Source: Qipengyuania algicida (GTDB taxonomy: Bacteria; Pseudomonadota; Alphaproteobacteria; Sphingomonadales; Sphingomonadaceae). Taken from it: a stretch of DNA of 64,000 nt. Position numbers and translations under genes: made by a program. This document shows, one piece after another, positions 44,876-54,535 of this stretch (within the stretch, counting starts at the first letter, position 1; each line of letters begins with the position of its first letter). Under the pieces are notes generated by a model. The model saw only the letters and a program-made list of their open reading frames with translations. It made no database searches and was not told where the DNA came from. The stretch lies in assembly GCF_009828025.1 (NCBI RefSeq), contig NZ_WTYA01000002.1, positions 1 to 64,000 of the forward strand, in the 5' to 3' direction.

Positions 44876-45519
44876 CGACCGAAACCCGCACCGCATCTCT
44901 GGCGCGAGTGCAGGCGCTGCCGTGGCTACTGGTGATCGTCTTGTTCGCAGCGACGGCGTGGCTAGGCTGGCGCCCATTCTTCTATCACGAGGAAGGCGAT
45001 CCGGTGGCCAGCGCCATGCTCGCCTTCAGCAAGCAGGATTCGCTTACCGTATTCAGCTCGCGCTTCGAGGTGGTGGCCGAAAGCACCAATGCCCAGGGCG
45101 TGCTGGGGATCGACCTACTCAAGAGCCGCCAAGCCGCAATCATCCCGACGCTGGTGGAATATCGCGTGGACCTTTCCCACATGGATCGCGACCGGTTCAA
45201 ATGGGACGCATCCAGCCAGACGCTCGACGTGAAATTGCCCCCCATGCGCATTTCGCGGCCCAATCTCGACGAGGCCGCCGCCAAGACCTACACCCAAGGC
45301 ACATTCGTAACCGGAAGCGCGGCCGAGGCGCTGGCGAAGAACAATTCCCAACAGGCCGAACGCAAGGCCGAAGCCTTTGCCAAAAACCCCGAAATCCTGG
45401 CGCTGGCCCGCAAGGCGGCGAAGGAAGCTGTTACCCAGAACCTGGTCATCCCGCTGCAAGTGGCCGGATACAAGGACGCCAAGGTCAGTGTCAGCTTCGA
45501 CGGGCAGCCTCAGGGTTGA
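44860..45519 (+). CDS. DUF4230 family membrane-anchored protein
   Basis: The 219-residue protein has one N-terminal membrane helix (LPWLLVIVLFAATAWLGW, residues 20-37) and a long extracytoplasmic domain of DUF4230 type (VVAESTNAQGVLGIDLLKS and VEYRVDLSHMDRDRF). Function is unknown. Its start overlaps the MBL-fold gene by 16 bases. Confidence 0.78.
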   Translation: MANKLTTETRTASLARVQALPWLLVIVLFAATAWLGWRPFFYHEEGDPVASAMLAFSKQDSLTVFSSRFEVVAESTNAQGVLGIDLLKSRQAAIIPTLVEYRVDLSHMDRDRFKWDASSQTLDVKLPPMRISRPNLDEAAAKTYTQGTFVTGSAAEALAKNNSQQAERKAEAFAKNPEILALARKAAKEAVTQNLVIPLQVAGYKDAKVSVSFDGQPQG

Positions 45520-45531
45520 TCGCCCTTCCGA

Positions 45532-45560
45532 TTGACGCCTCCGCAGGAGCATAATATTCT
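45532..45560 (+). promoter_or_regulatory. Candidate sigma-70 promoter
   Basis: TTGACG at 45532-45537 and TATTCT at 45555-45560 with a 17-base spacer lie 50 bases before the ATG of the membrane protein at 45610. The ribosome site AGGGGGAG follows. A reasonable but unproven promoter. Confidence 0.4.
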
Positions 45561-45609
45561 CAAGCCATAGAAAAGACGGTCGCTTGGCTCTTTAGGGGGA
45601 GAACCACCA

Positions 45610-46383
45610 ATGGCGACCGCTGCTCCGCGTTCGACGCCCGTCGCAGGCGATACGCGCTTCTTCGCAATCATGGCTTTCGTGATGTGCGCGACCATCGTCG
45701 CGGGCTTTTCGCTCAATCTGGCGATGGGCCGCTCGACCTTCGCCGTGCCGTCTGTCTACCATATCCACGCGCTGATCTTCATGAGCTGGATCGGGCTTTA
45801 TCTCGCCCAGCACATAACCATCACGACGGGCGACATCGCACTCCACGTCAGGCTGGGCAAACTCGCCTATTTCTGGATTCCGGCCATGCTCGGGGCTGGA
45901 ACTGCGCTGATGATCGCCGTGGCGCGACGCACCGGTGGGCCGTTCTTCTTCGACGTCAACGAATTCCTCGTCAGCAACCTCGCCCTGCTGGCCTGTTTCT
46001 GCGTGCTGGCATTCTGGGCTCTGCGGCAACGGCGCTACACCGGTTGGCACCGCCGCCTGATGCTTTGCGCGATGACCATACTCACCGGGCCGGGCCTTGG
46101 CCGGCTGCTTCCCATGCCGCTGATGATCCCTAACGCCTGGACCCTCACTTGTGCGGCAACGTTGATTTTCCCTGTCATCGGCATGATCGCGGACAAGCGC
46201 CGCTGTGGCCGGGTCCATCCCGCCTATTGGTGGGGAACGGGTCTCTATGTCGGCACCTTCGTACTCTCGATGCTGATCGCCTATTCGCCGCTCGGCTATG
46301 CCTTCACCGATTGGGTGATCGCCGGAACGCCGGGCGCTGCCCGACCGATGCAGGCGTTTCTCCCGCCGGGATTTGCCATGTAA
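45610..46383 (+). CDS. Multi-pass membrane protein of unknown function
   Basis: The 257-residue protein has about seven hydrophobic helices and a GRSTFAVPSVYHIHALIF block with several His residues. It resembles uncharacterised sphingomonad membrane proteins but I cannot name a family. It has an AGGGGGAG ribosome site. It is followed 68 bases later by nadA on the same strand. Confidence 0.75.
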   Translation: MATAAPRSTPVAGDTRFFAIMAFVMCATIVAGFSLNLAMGRSTFAVPSVYHIHALIFMSWIGLYLAQHITITTGDIALHVRLGKLAYFWIPAMLGAGTALMIAVARRTGGPFFFDVNEFLVSNLALLACFCVLAFWALRQRRYTGWHRRLMLCAMTILTGPGLGRLLPMPLMIPNAWTLTCAATLIFPVIGMIADKRRCGRVHPAYWWGTGLYVGTFVLSMLIAYSPLGYAFTDWVIAGTPGAARPMQAFLPPGFAM

Positions 46384-46451
46384 CGGGAACACCCTCGCTT
46401 CCTGTCCCGTTCGCCCTATATGGGATCCGAAGCAACCAGACGGGGCAGACC

Positions 46452-47438
46452 ATGACCGCCGAGAACGCCATTCCCGCAGGCGAAGACCTGCTCAATGAAA
46501 TCAACCGCCTGCGCAAGGAGCGCAACGCGGTGATCCTGGCGCATTATTACCAGAAGCCGCAGATTCAGGACCTCGCCGATTTCGTCGGAGACAGTCTGGA
46601 ACTGAGCCGCAAGGCCGCCGACACGGACGCCGATGTGATCGCGTTTTGCGGGGTCAAGTTCATGGCCGACACTGCCAAGATCCTGAGCCCGGAAAAGATC
46701 GTTGTGCTGCCCGATCTGGACGCCGGGTGCAGTCTGGAAGATTCCTGCCCCCCGGAAAAGTTCAGGGCCTTCCGCGAGGCGCATCCCGACCACATCGCGC
46801 TGACCTACATCAATTGCTCAACCGAGGTGAAGGCGCTGTCCGACGTCATCGTGACCAGCTCCAGCGCCGAAACGATTCTCAGCCAGATCCCCAAGGACCA
46901 GAAGATCATCTTCGGCCCCGACCGGCATCTGGGCGGTTACCTGTCGCGCAAGTTCGATCGCGAGATGCTGCTGTGGCCTGGAGTATGCATTGTGCATGAA
47001 GCTTTCAGCGAAACCGAGCTGCTGAAACTCAAGGCTCAGCATCCCGACGCGCCCATCGCAGCACATCCCGAATGCCCTCCGACAATCATCGACCATGCCG
47101 ATTATGTCGGATCGACCAGCGGCATCCTGCAATTTGCGCAGACGTTCGAAGGCGACACGCTGATCGTCGCGACCGAACCGCATATCATCCACCAGATGGA
47201 ACTGGCGATTCCCGACAAGAATTTCATCGGCGCGCCCGGTGCCGACGGCAACTGCGCCTGCAACATCTGCCCCTATATGGCGCTCAACACTCTACCCAAG
47301 CTCTATACCGCGCTGCGGGATCTGGAACCGCGGATCGAGATTGAGGAAGGCCTGCGTCTCAAGGCCAAGCAGAGCCTCGACCGGATGCTGGAAATGGCCA
47401 GCGGCACCATCGGGAAGGGCGATCTGGGCAAAGTCTGA
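46452..47438 (+). CDS. nadA: Quinolinate synthase A
   Basis: The iron-sulphur enzyme condenses iminoaspartate with DHAP to make quinolinate, the NAD precursor. The 328-residue protein has the characteristic [24 protein letters not shown]-like start (here [13 protein letters not shown]), [30 protein letters not shown] and the C-terminal [10 protein letters not shown]. ATG at 46452 gives the homologous start. nadB and nadC are not in the window. Confidence 0.96.
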   Translation: [328 protein letters not shown]

Positions 47439-47517
47439 TCGGCCAGAGTTTGCCGTCGGGCGCAACTTGCGCACACGTCAGGCGTTGAACCAGTCGATGG
47501 CAACAGGGGAGACGAAT

Positions 47518-47559
47518 ATGGACGCGTTTGAAGCGATAGCGGCAGCTAGCGGGGCATGA
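47518..47559 (+). CDS. 13-codon micro-ORF coupled to the DUF2254 gene
   Basis: MDAFEAIAAASGA starts after a strong GGGGAG ribosome site and its stop overlaps the ATG of the DUF2254 gene (ATGA at 47556-47559). It looks like a short upstream ORF that brings ribosomes to the next start codon, which has a weaker ribosome site of its own. Whether the peptide does anything is unknown. Confidence 0.5.
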   Translation: MDAFEAIAAASGA

Positions 47560-48887
47560 TCGCAAAACTGTCCCGCATCTGGCAGACGGTCAACGCCAGC
47601 TACTGGTTTTACCCGGCGCTGTTTTCGGTCGGAGCCCTGTTGCTGGCGCTGTTCACAATCACGCTCGACCGGGGCGGTTACACCGCATGGATGAACGATA
47701 TCGACTGGTTGCAATCGGCGCGGCCGAGTGGTGCGTCCAACATGCTGTCGGTGATCGCCGGTTCGACGATCGGGGTCGCCGCCACCGTCTTTTCGATCAC
47801 CATTGCCGCCGTCGCCTATGCCAGCGGCAATTACGGTCCGCGCTTACTGACCAATTTCATGGAAAATCGAGGCAACCAACTCAGCCTGGCAACCTTCATC
47901 GCCACCTTCGTCTATGCGATCACGGTGCTGCGCGTGGTGCGCAAGCCGGACGAGGCGCCGGTGTTCTTCCAGCACAGCACCACGCCGGGCTTCGTCCCGC
48001 AGTTGTCACTGTTGCTGGCGTTTGCGTTCATGGGCCTGTCGGTGATGGTACTGGTCTATTTCCTCAACCACATCCCCTCCTCGATCCGTATCAACACCGT
48101 GCTCGAACAGATCGGCCAGCGTTTGCTGCGCGATATCGGCACCACCTTTCCCGACCCCGATCGCGGTGCCGTGGTTCTGGATGAGCCGGGCGGGCGTGCC
48201 GTTCGCGCTGACGGGGTGGGTTATGTCCAGCATATCGATTTCGACCGTTTGCGCCGGATCGCCAACACGGTCGGCGGGCGATTGCAGCTCGGCGTGCGGA
48301 CGGGGGATTTTCTCCATGACGGCCTGCCGCTCGCCTATTGGCAGGATGACGATTCCATTGACGATCTGCGGGACAAGGAAATCCGTGAATGCTTCGTGCT
48401 GGCCGGGCTGCGCACTCCGGCGCAGGATCTTCATTTCCTAATCGACGAGCTGGTCGAGATTGGCCTCAGGGCGCTGTCGCCCGGGATCAACGATCCCTTC
48501 ACCGCAATCTCTGCCCTGCACTGGCTGGGCGCGGCCACCGCCGAGCTGGGTCGGCGCGACCTGTCCCGCAAGGTCGATAATCTGGTCGACAAGGACATCG
48601 AGGAAGATCGGCTGCAATTGCTCGACGATGATTTCAGGCATTTCGTTCAGCGCGGCCTGGGATCGATGCGCAGCGCGGTGGCGACCAGCCCCAATGCCGC
48701 ACTGGTGGCGTTTTCGGTGATCCATGGGGCTGCCGAAGTTATCGACGATGCCAGCAGACACCACACGCTGATGCAGGAAGGCGAGCAGCTTATCGAACAG
48801 GCCCGGATTGCGCTCGACGGCCCCGACCTTGCCATGGTCGAAGCGCGCTACCAGAGCTTCCACGATAAAATGGTCCAAATCGCCTGA
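47556..48887 (+). CDS. DUF2254 family membrane protein
   Basis: The 443-residue protein has three to four N-terminal membrane helices (YWFYPALFSVGALLLALFTI and VIAGSTIGVAATVFSITIAA among them) and a large cytoplasmic C-terminal domain of DUF2254 type (SPGINDPFTAISALHWLGAA). Function is unknown. Its ATG overlaps the stop of the 13-codon micro-ORF, so its translation is probably coupled to it. The length fits the family. Confidence 0.85.
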   Translation: MIAKLSRIWQTVNASYWFYPALFSVGALLLALFTITLDRGGYTAWMNDIDWLQSARPSGASNMLSVIAGSTIGVAATVFSITIAAVAYASGNYGPRLLTNFMENRGNQLSLATFIATFVYAITVLRVVRKPDEAPVFFQHSTTPGFVPQLSLLLAFAFMGLSVMVLVYFLNHIPSSIRINTVLEQIGQRLLRDIGTTFPDPDRGAVVLDEPGGRAVRADGVGYVQHIDFDRLRRIANTVGGRLQLGVRTGDFLHDGLPLAYWQDDDSIDDLRDKEIRECFVLAGLRTPAQDLHFLIDELVEIGLRALSPGINDPFTAISALHWLGAATAELGRRDLSRKVDNLVDKDIEEDRLQLLDDDFRHFVQRGLGSMRSAVATSPNAALVAFSVIHGAAEVIDDASRHHTLMQEGEQLIEQARIALDGPDLAMVEARYQSFHDKMVQIA

Positions 48888-48986
48888 TAGGTTCGAAATC
48901 CGCCTCCCGCGCCAGGGGCTGGCCTTTGCTGCCGACCCGTCTTAGTAGGTCGGCGTCAATCCGATACTCCAGCAAGGGGTCGCACA

Positions 48987-51116
48987 ATGAAATTCAAATC
49001 CACCCGCATTCTCGCAGTCGCAGGCATTGCCCTGGCAGCTCCGCTGGCGATGGCCGCCACCGCGCAATCGGCCGATCCCTATCTCTGGCTGGAGAATATC
49101 CACGGCAAGCGCGCGTTGGCCGCGGTCGATGCGTGGAATGCGAAGACGATGAAAGCGCTGACGGCGAACCCGCAATATGAAAAGGATCGCGAGCAAGCGC
49201 TCAAGATCATGAACGATCCCGCCCAGATCGCCACGCCCGCGCAGGTGCTCGGCCAGTCGGTTACCAATCTGTGGCAGGACACAGGCCACACCCATGGATT
49301 GTGGCGCGAGGCGGACCTTGCCTCGTTCGAAGCGGGTAAGCCTGAATGGCAAACGCTGATCGATCTCGACGCGCTGTCCAAGCAGGAGGGCCAGAAATGG
49401 GTCTGGCACGGGGCCGACTGCCTGCCTCCGGCGGACAATCGCTGCCTCGTTGCGCTGAGCCCGGGCGGTTCGGACGCGGACATCGTGCGCGAATGGGACC
49501 GGTCGACGAAGAGCTTCGTCAAGGACGGTTTCACCATCCCGCTGGCCAAAAGCAATTCGACCTGGGAAAATGCCGACACGCTGCTGATCGGGACCGACTG
49601 GGGTGCCGGATCGATGACCACCTCGGGCTATCCGCGCGTGGTCAAGCGGTGGAAGCGCGGCACGCCGCTGGCCGATGCGAAAACGGTGATGGAGGGCAAG
49701 ACCACCGACGTTTCGGTCACGCCACTCACCATCGTCGACAATGACGGCACCGCCTATCACTTCATCAACCGCGGCATCACCTTCTACACCGGCGAAAACT
49801 GGATCGAGGGTGCCGATGGCAATTTCGTCAAGACACCGATTCCCGAAACCGCCAACCTCAGCGGCGTGCAGGACGGGCGGCTGATCGTTTCGCTGAAAAA
49901 GCCGCTGGGCGATATTCCGGCAGGATCGATCGTCGGCTGGAACATCGCCGATGTGCTGGCGGGCAAGGCGGACGCGCCCAAGGTGGTGTTCGCACCCAGC
50001 AACACGCAGGCGGTCAAATCGATCGCCACGACCGACCATGCGATCTGGATCAACCTGCTCGACAATGTTGCGGGCAAGCTGCTCAAGCTGACGGCAGACG
50101 GCAATGGCGGCTGGACGCAGCATGTTGCGCAGCTGCCCGGGAACGCAACCATCGATCTCGATACCGCGGACAAGAAATCGGACACGATCTTTGCCACCGT
50201 GCAAAGCTTCCTGACGCCGCCGACGCTTTATGCCGTTTCCGCCAACGGCAGTGCGAAGGTGCTGCAATCGTTGCCCGCGCAATTCGATGCCACGGGAATG
50301 AAGGTCGAACAGCATTTCGCTACCTCGAAGGATGGCACGAAAATCCCCTACTTCATGGTCCGCAAGGCTGGTGCGCCCAAGCCGGGTGCGGCGCTAATCC
50401 ATGCCTATGGCGGGTTCGATCTGCCCCAATTGCCCAGCTATCTCACCACAGAACCTTACCGGGCGGGGCCGGTTGCAATGTGGTGGGTCCAGCAGGGGCA
50501 GACCTATGTCCTGGCGAATATCCGCGGCGGCGGCGAATATGGGCCGCGCTGGCATGATGCAGCGCTGCGTCAGAACCGCCAGAAGGCCTATGATGATCTT
50601 TACGCGGTGGCGCAGGATCTGATCTCGCGCGGACTGACGACCAAGGGCAAGATCGCCGTATCAGGCCGTTCCAACGGCGGCCTGATGGCGGGCGTTGCCG
50701 TGACCGAGCGCCCGGACCTGTTCGGCGCGGCGATCATCGGTTCTCCGTTGCTCGACATGAAACGCTATTCGCATCTTCTGGCGGGCGCATCATGGATGGC
50801 CGAATACGGCAATCCCGATGTGCCGGCGGACTGGGCTTTCATGCGCAAATATTCGCCCTATCAGAATATCCGCAAGGACGTGAAATACCCGCCGGTTTTC
50901 CTGTATTCCTCGACCGAAGATGACCGGGTCCATCCCGGCCATGCGCGCAAATTCGCCGCCAAGCTGATGGCGGACGGCGATCCGGTGTTCTTCCACGAAT
51001 ATCGGTTCGGTGGGCATTCGGTCGGCGGCGATCACAGCGAAGACGCGGTGCGGGCCGCGTTGATCCACGCCTATCTCGACCGGGTGTTAATTGACGGTAA
51101 CAAGACCGCGCCCTAG
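48987..51116 (+). CDS. Exported prolyl oligopeptidase (S9A family)
   Basis: The 709-residue protein has a signal peptide (core to residue 20, MAA-T region), an N-terminal beta-propeller and a C-terminal alpha/beta hydrolase with the Ser motif SGRSNGGLM, the Asp in STEDDRVHPGHARK and the His in FGGHSVGGDHSED. It would cut short proline-containing peptides in the periplasm or outside. It overlaps the convergent EamA gene by four bases at their stops. The start has an AAGGGG ribosome site. Confidence 0.93.
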   Translation: MKFKSTRILAVAGIALAAPLAMAATAQSADPYLWLENIHGKRALAAVDAWNAKTMKALTANPQYEKDREQALKIMNDPAQIATPAQVLGQSVTNLWQDTGHTHGLWREADLASFEAGKPEWQTLIDLDALSKQEGQKWVWHGADCLPPADNRCLVALSPGGSDADIVREWDRSTKSFVKDGFTIPLAKSNSTWENADTLLIGTDWGAGSMTTSGYPRVVKRWKRGTPLADAKTVMEGKTTDVSVTPLTIVDNDGTAYHFINRGITFYTGENWIEGADGNFVKTPIPETANLSGVQDGRLIVSLKKPLGDIPAGSIVGWNIADVLAGKADAPKVVFAPSNTQAVKSIATTDHAIWINLLDNVAGKLLKLTADGNGGWTQHVAQLPGNATIDLDTADKKSDTIFATVQSFLTPPTLYAVSANGSAKVLQSLPAQFDATGMKVEQHFATSKDGTKIPYFMVRKAGAPKPGAALIHAYGGFDLPQLPSYLTTEPYRAGPVAMWWVQQGQTYVLANIRGGGEYGPRWHDAALRQNRQKAYDDLYAVAQDLISRGLTTKGKIAVSGRSNGGLMAGVAVTERPDLFGAAIIGSPLLDMKRYSHLLAGASWMAEYGNPDVPADWAFMRKYSPYQNIRKDVKYPPVFLYSSTEDDRVHPGHARKFAAKLMADGDPVFFHEYRFGGHSVGGDHSEDAVRAALIHAYLDRVLIDGNKTAP

Positions 51117-52030
51117 GCGGCGCGCCTGCCTTCACGGCGGCGGGTCTGCACGCGCGAAAGCACGAGCGCCCCGCCGACCAGCGCCATACCGGCGACATCG
51201 GGCCAGCCCAGCCCTTCGCGAAAGGCGACCCAGCCGATAAGCGCGGCAAGCGCAGGCTGAGTCAGCAGCGCCATGCCCACGATCAGCGGCGGGAAATGCT
51301 TGAGCGAGAACACCAGCAGCCCCTGCCCGATCACCTGGCTGCACAGCGCCAGACCGATCAATGGAGCAAATCCGGCGGGGCCGGGCCACACCGGCTCACC
51401 CATGGCAATCGCAGTGCCCAGAAGGATCGGTGAACCGGCGGCGCAGACCAGCGCCAGAACGCTCCACTGCCTCAGCGCCTCTCGCGCGCGTTGAGCCGGG
51501 ATCAGGTAACAGGCGTAGAACAGCCCGGCGAGCAGGCAGAAAAGGTCGCCCGCAAAGGTCCGCTCCGAAATCTCTAGACTGCGCCCCATCAGGATCAGCG
51601 CGCCCGCCACCGCGCACAGCATTGCCAGCGCCTCACCCGCTCGTGGCCAGCGCCGCAGCGCGACGATGCCCCAGACCATCAGGATCAGGCTGCCCGAATT
51701 GCCGAACAGCGTCGCATTGGCGAGCTTGGTGCGCTCAATCCCGATATGCCAGCTCGCCAGATCGCAGGCAAAGAACACGCCCGCCCCCAACACCAGCAGT
51801 GCTACCCGGCGATCAAGCCGTGCGAACAGCCCTTCGCGCCACGCCAGCGCCACGAACAATGGCAAGGGAAGCAGAAGGCGCCAGAACCCGGCGGCGACCG
51901 GGCCGGTGTCCGACAGCCGTACCAGCAGCGGCCCGAACGCCAGCGCGGCATTGCCTGCGAGCAGGGCGACAAAGTGCCACGCACCGGGGGCGTAGATTTT
52001 CTCCTCGCGGGCTGTGGTTGCGATTGCCAT
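51113..52030 (-). CDS. EamA/DMT-family transporter
   Basis: The 305-residue protein has ten hydrophobic helices arranged as two EamA repeats (AFGPLLVRLSDTGPVAAGFWR and VALLVLGAGVFFACDLASWH in the first; the second has LALCSQVIGQGLLVFSLKH). This is the drug/metabolite transporter superfamily. Substrate unknown. It ends convergently with the prolyl oligopeptidase gene. Confidence 0.9.
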   Translation of the reverse strand: MAIATTAREEKIYAPGAWHFVALLAGNAALAFGPLLVRLSDTGPVAAGFWRLLLPLPLFVALAWREGLFARLDRRVALLVLGAGVFFACDLASWHIGIERTKLANATLFGNSGSLILMVWGIVALRRWPRAGEALAMLCAVAGALILMGRSLEISERTFAGDLFCLLAGLFYACYLIPAQRAREALRQWSVLALVCAAGSPILLGTAIAMGEPVWPGPAGFAPLIGLALCSQVIGQGLLVFSLKHFPPLIVGMALLTQPALAALIGWVAFREGLGWPDVAGMALVGGALVLSRVQTRRREGRRAA

Positions 52031-52083
52031 GATCGGCCCCTAGCTCTCAGCCATAAAAGAGCCAGCGAAAAGGACGGCACTCG

Positions 52084-53190
52084 ATGCACGACACTTTGTT
52101 CAAACCCCTCACCCTCGGCAAGATCGCGGCGAAGAACCGCATATTAATGGCCCCGCTGACGCGTGGTCGCGCAACGCTGCCCGGCAGCGTGCCCAACGAG
52201 ATGATGGCGACCTATTACCGCCAGCGCGCCAGCGCCGGACTGATTATCAGCGAGGCGACCGGGATCAGCGTCGAAGGGCTCGGCTGGCCCGCCGCACCCG
52301 GCGTGTGGAGCGATGAACAGGTCGAAGGCTGGCAGCAGGTGACGAAGGCCGTCCACGAGGAAGGCGGCCAGATCGTCTTGCAGATGTGGCACATGGGCCG
52401 GATCGTCCATCCTGTGTTCCTGGGCGGCGAGAAACCCGTTTCGGCCAGCGCCACCACCGCACCGGGGCAGGCACACACGCCCGAAGGTCGCCTCGATTAC
52501 GTCGAGGCGCGCGCGCTCGAGACCGAGGAAGTGGCGCGCGTCGTGGGCGACTATGTCCATGCCGCCGAGAATGCAAAGAAGGCCGGTTTCGACGGCGTGC
52601 AATTGCATGGCGCGAATGGCTATCTGGTCGACCAGTTCCTGCGCGATGGCACCAATCTGCGCGAGGACCGCTATGGCGGCAGCCCGGAAAACCGCACCCG
52701 CTTCCTGCGCGAAGTGCTCGAGGGGCTGGTTGGCGTATGGGGCGCGGACCGCGTCGGCGTACGCCTGTCACCCAATGGCGAGACGCAAGGGTGTGACGAC
52801 AGCAACCCACCCGCGACATTCGGTGCGGCGGCCAAGGTGGTCGAGGAACTCGGCCTCGCCTTCCTCGAACTGCGCGAGCCGGGCCCGGAAGGCACTTTCG
52901 GATCAACCGATGTGCCCAAGCAGAGCCCGCTGATCCGCACAATCTATTCAGGTCCGCTGGTATTGAATTCAGATTACACACCGGAGGAGGCCGTAGCCGA
53001 TATCGAAGCCGGGCGATGCGATGCGGTGAGCTTCGGGCGCGACTTCATCTCCAACCCCGATTTGCCCGCACGATTTGCGCAAGGCGCCGAACTGGCGCCG
53101 AATGTCAACGTGCCCCAGAGCTGGTATCTTCCCGGAGCGGCGGGATATATTGACTATACCACATTGCAGGAAGCCGAAGCGGCAGAATAG
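52084..53190 (+). CDS. Old Yellow Enzyme family alkene reductase
   Basis: The flavoenzyme reduces activated C=C bonds with NAD(P)H. The 368-residue protein has the N-terminal FMN motif FKPLTLGKIAAKNRILMAPLTR, the active-site HGANGYLVDQFLRDGTN (His and Asn substrate pair) and the phosphate-site SFGRDFISNPDLP. It resembles NemA/XenA-like reductases; the true substrate is unknown. It ends in a strong terminator. Confidence 0.93.
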   Translation: MHDTLFKPLTLGKIAAKNRILMAPLTRGRATLPGSVPNEMMATYYRQRASAGLIISEATGISVEGLGWPAAPGVWSDEQVEGWQQVTKAVHEEGGQIVLQMWHMGRIVHPVFLGGEKPVSASATTAPGQAHTPEGRLDYVEARALETEEVARVVGDYVHAAENAKKAGFDGVQLHGANGYLVDQFLRDGTNLREDRYGGSPENRTRFLREVLEGLVGVWGADRVGVRLSPNGETQGCDDSNPPATFGAAAKVVEELGLAFLELREPGPEGTFGSTDVPKQSPLIRTIYSGPLVLNSDYTPEEAVADIEAGRCDAVSFGRDFISNPDLPARFAQGAELAPNVNVPQSWYLPGAAGYIDYTTLQEAEAAE

Positions 53191-53214
53191 CCAATTACCG
53201 ATAGACCATGACAA

Positions 53215-53249
53215 AAGAGCCCGGATGCCGCTGTGGCATCCGGGCTCTT
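53215..53249. terminator. Bidirectional intrinsic terminator
   Basis: AAGAGCCCGGATGCC pairs perfectly with GGCATCCGGGCTCTT around a five-base loop and is followed by GTTTG. It sits between the convergent Old Yellow Enzyme and CHRD genes and can end both transcripts. Confidence 0.85.
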
Positions 53250-53270
53250 GTTTGTCCGATTGACTGGCAA

Positions 53271-54005
53271 TCAGCTCACATAGGCAAGTTTCCTGCGAAC
53301 TTTCTTGCGCGAGCGAACCAGTCCGCCAACTCCAAAGAAGCCGGTAATCAACAGCGCCCAGGTCGCTGGTTCGGGAACTGCGCTCATTCCGCCACCGGGA
53401 TGAATTTCACCCGAGGCAACCGGAAGAACGGCGAGGAAGCCGTTGGTGCCATGAACTTCGCCGGACGTCCCCGCACCCGGACCTGCAGGTACGGTCAGGC
53501 CGTGGATCACGATTTCGCGCAGCTGGAACGGCATCAGGTCCTGTGCGTCAAAGCCATTCGCGAACACGGACGAATCGCCGAGGTTGAAAGTGGCCGTGTA
53601 ATTCGACGTGCCCGATGCAGAAGAGCCAATGTCCCCTAGCGGCAGGATGATATCGCCATAGCTCGTCTTGCCTTCGGCCAGCTCGATAAAGCCATCACCG
53701 TCGGTGTCCTACGCCATGGTCGGCGTCGTCGAATTCTTCGCCTGCCCACCATTGTTGAACAGGCCGTGGATGTGCGCGACGTGTGTCACGCCCGGCTCCA
53801 GCCCCGACACATTGAAGGTGACTTTCAACTCATCGGTGGTCTGGTTGAAGTCGAGCAATGCCGAACCGAAAACGCCACTGTTGTTGAGCGTGGTAAAGTT
53901 CGCCACATATGTCGCAGCGCTAGCGGGAACGGATGCTCCGACCATCAGTGCGGCAGCCACGGCCATTTTCGGCAAGGATGGTAGTTTCAGTCTCGATGTA
54001 ATCAT
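53271..54005 (-). pseudogene. CHRD-domain PEP-CTERM protein, broken by one in-frame TAG
   Basis: The frame starts at ATG 54005 with a signal peptide (MVGASVPASA), then a CHRD domain (YVANFTTLNNSGVFGSALLDF, VAHIHGLFNNGG) and ends in the PEP-CTERM sorting signal (VPEPATWALLITGFFGVGG, then an Arg/Lys cluster). A TAG at 53709-53711 (codon 99) interrupts the CHRD domain; the 145 codons after it stay open in the same frame, including DTDGDGFIELAEGKTSYGD. The parts are therefore one gene with a single nonsense change, possibly from CAG. A sequencing error or read-through is possible. PEP-CTERM proteins are sorted by exosortase, which is not in the window. Confidence 0.8.
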
Positions 54006-54202
54006 GGGTCTTCCCTTTCCTCCTCCGCACACCGCTTCGAAGCAGGCAGCCCACGAAGACATTCGTCTCCCGTCGTTAACCATAGTCGCGAAAGGCGTTA
54101 TCGTTCAAAAATTTGATGCGCAGTCCATGATCCCGGCTGACATACGCGTCGGTTCAGCAGATCGAGATGAGCTGCTGCCTCGCCGGTCGATCTGTACTCG
54201 AT

Positions 54203-54535
54203 CTATTGTGGGTCGTCGGAATCCGATGCCGGTGGCTTGGACGAGCTCTGCTTGGGCGCAGATTCTGCCGCAGCTGGACTGTCGGAGGGCGCTGCTGACG
54301 CTTCCGGGGTCGGAACTGGCGTCGGCGCCGCACTCGGTGCCGAACTGCCCTCGTCGCCTTGGCGATCCGGCGGCGATGTCGAGGTCACTGTTGCGAGCGG
54401 CAGCATGGAATCGCTGATCGTCCCGCCCAGAACCTGACCCTCGGCCGCGCGATTATCGGTCCTCTGCTGCGCCTTCTGGCCGCATCCGGAAAGCACGATG
54501 CAGACGGCAGCTAACACGAGCGAGCGCATCATCAT
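54203..54535 (-). CDS. Low-complexity lipoprotein
   Basis: The 110-residue protein has a lipoprotein signal with the lipobox VLSGC (Cys18), followed by a Pro/Ala/Ser-rich, acidic tail that is likely disordered. Its function is unknown. The first ATG overlaps the stop of lipB (both near 54532-54535), so it is the second gene after lipB. Confidence 0.75.
   Translation of the reverse strand: MMMRSLVLAAVCIVLSGCGQKAQQRTDNRAAEGQVLGGTISDSMLPLATVTSTSPPDRQGDEGSSAPSAAPTPVPTPEASAAPSDSPAAAESAPKQSSSKPPASDSDDPQ

Noticed and set aside
46384-46451. Riboswitch upstream of nadA
   Set aside because: The gap is only 68 bases and I saw no structured motif.
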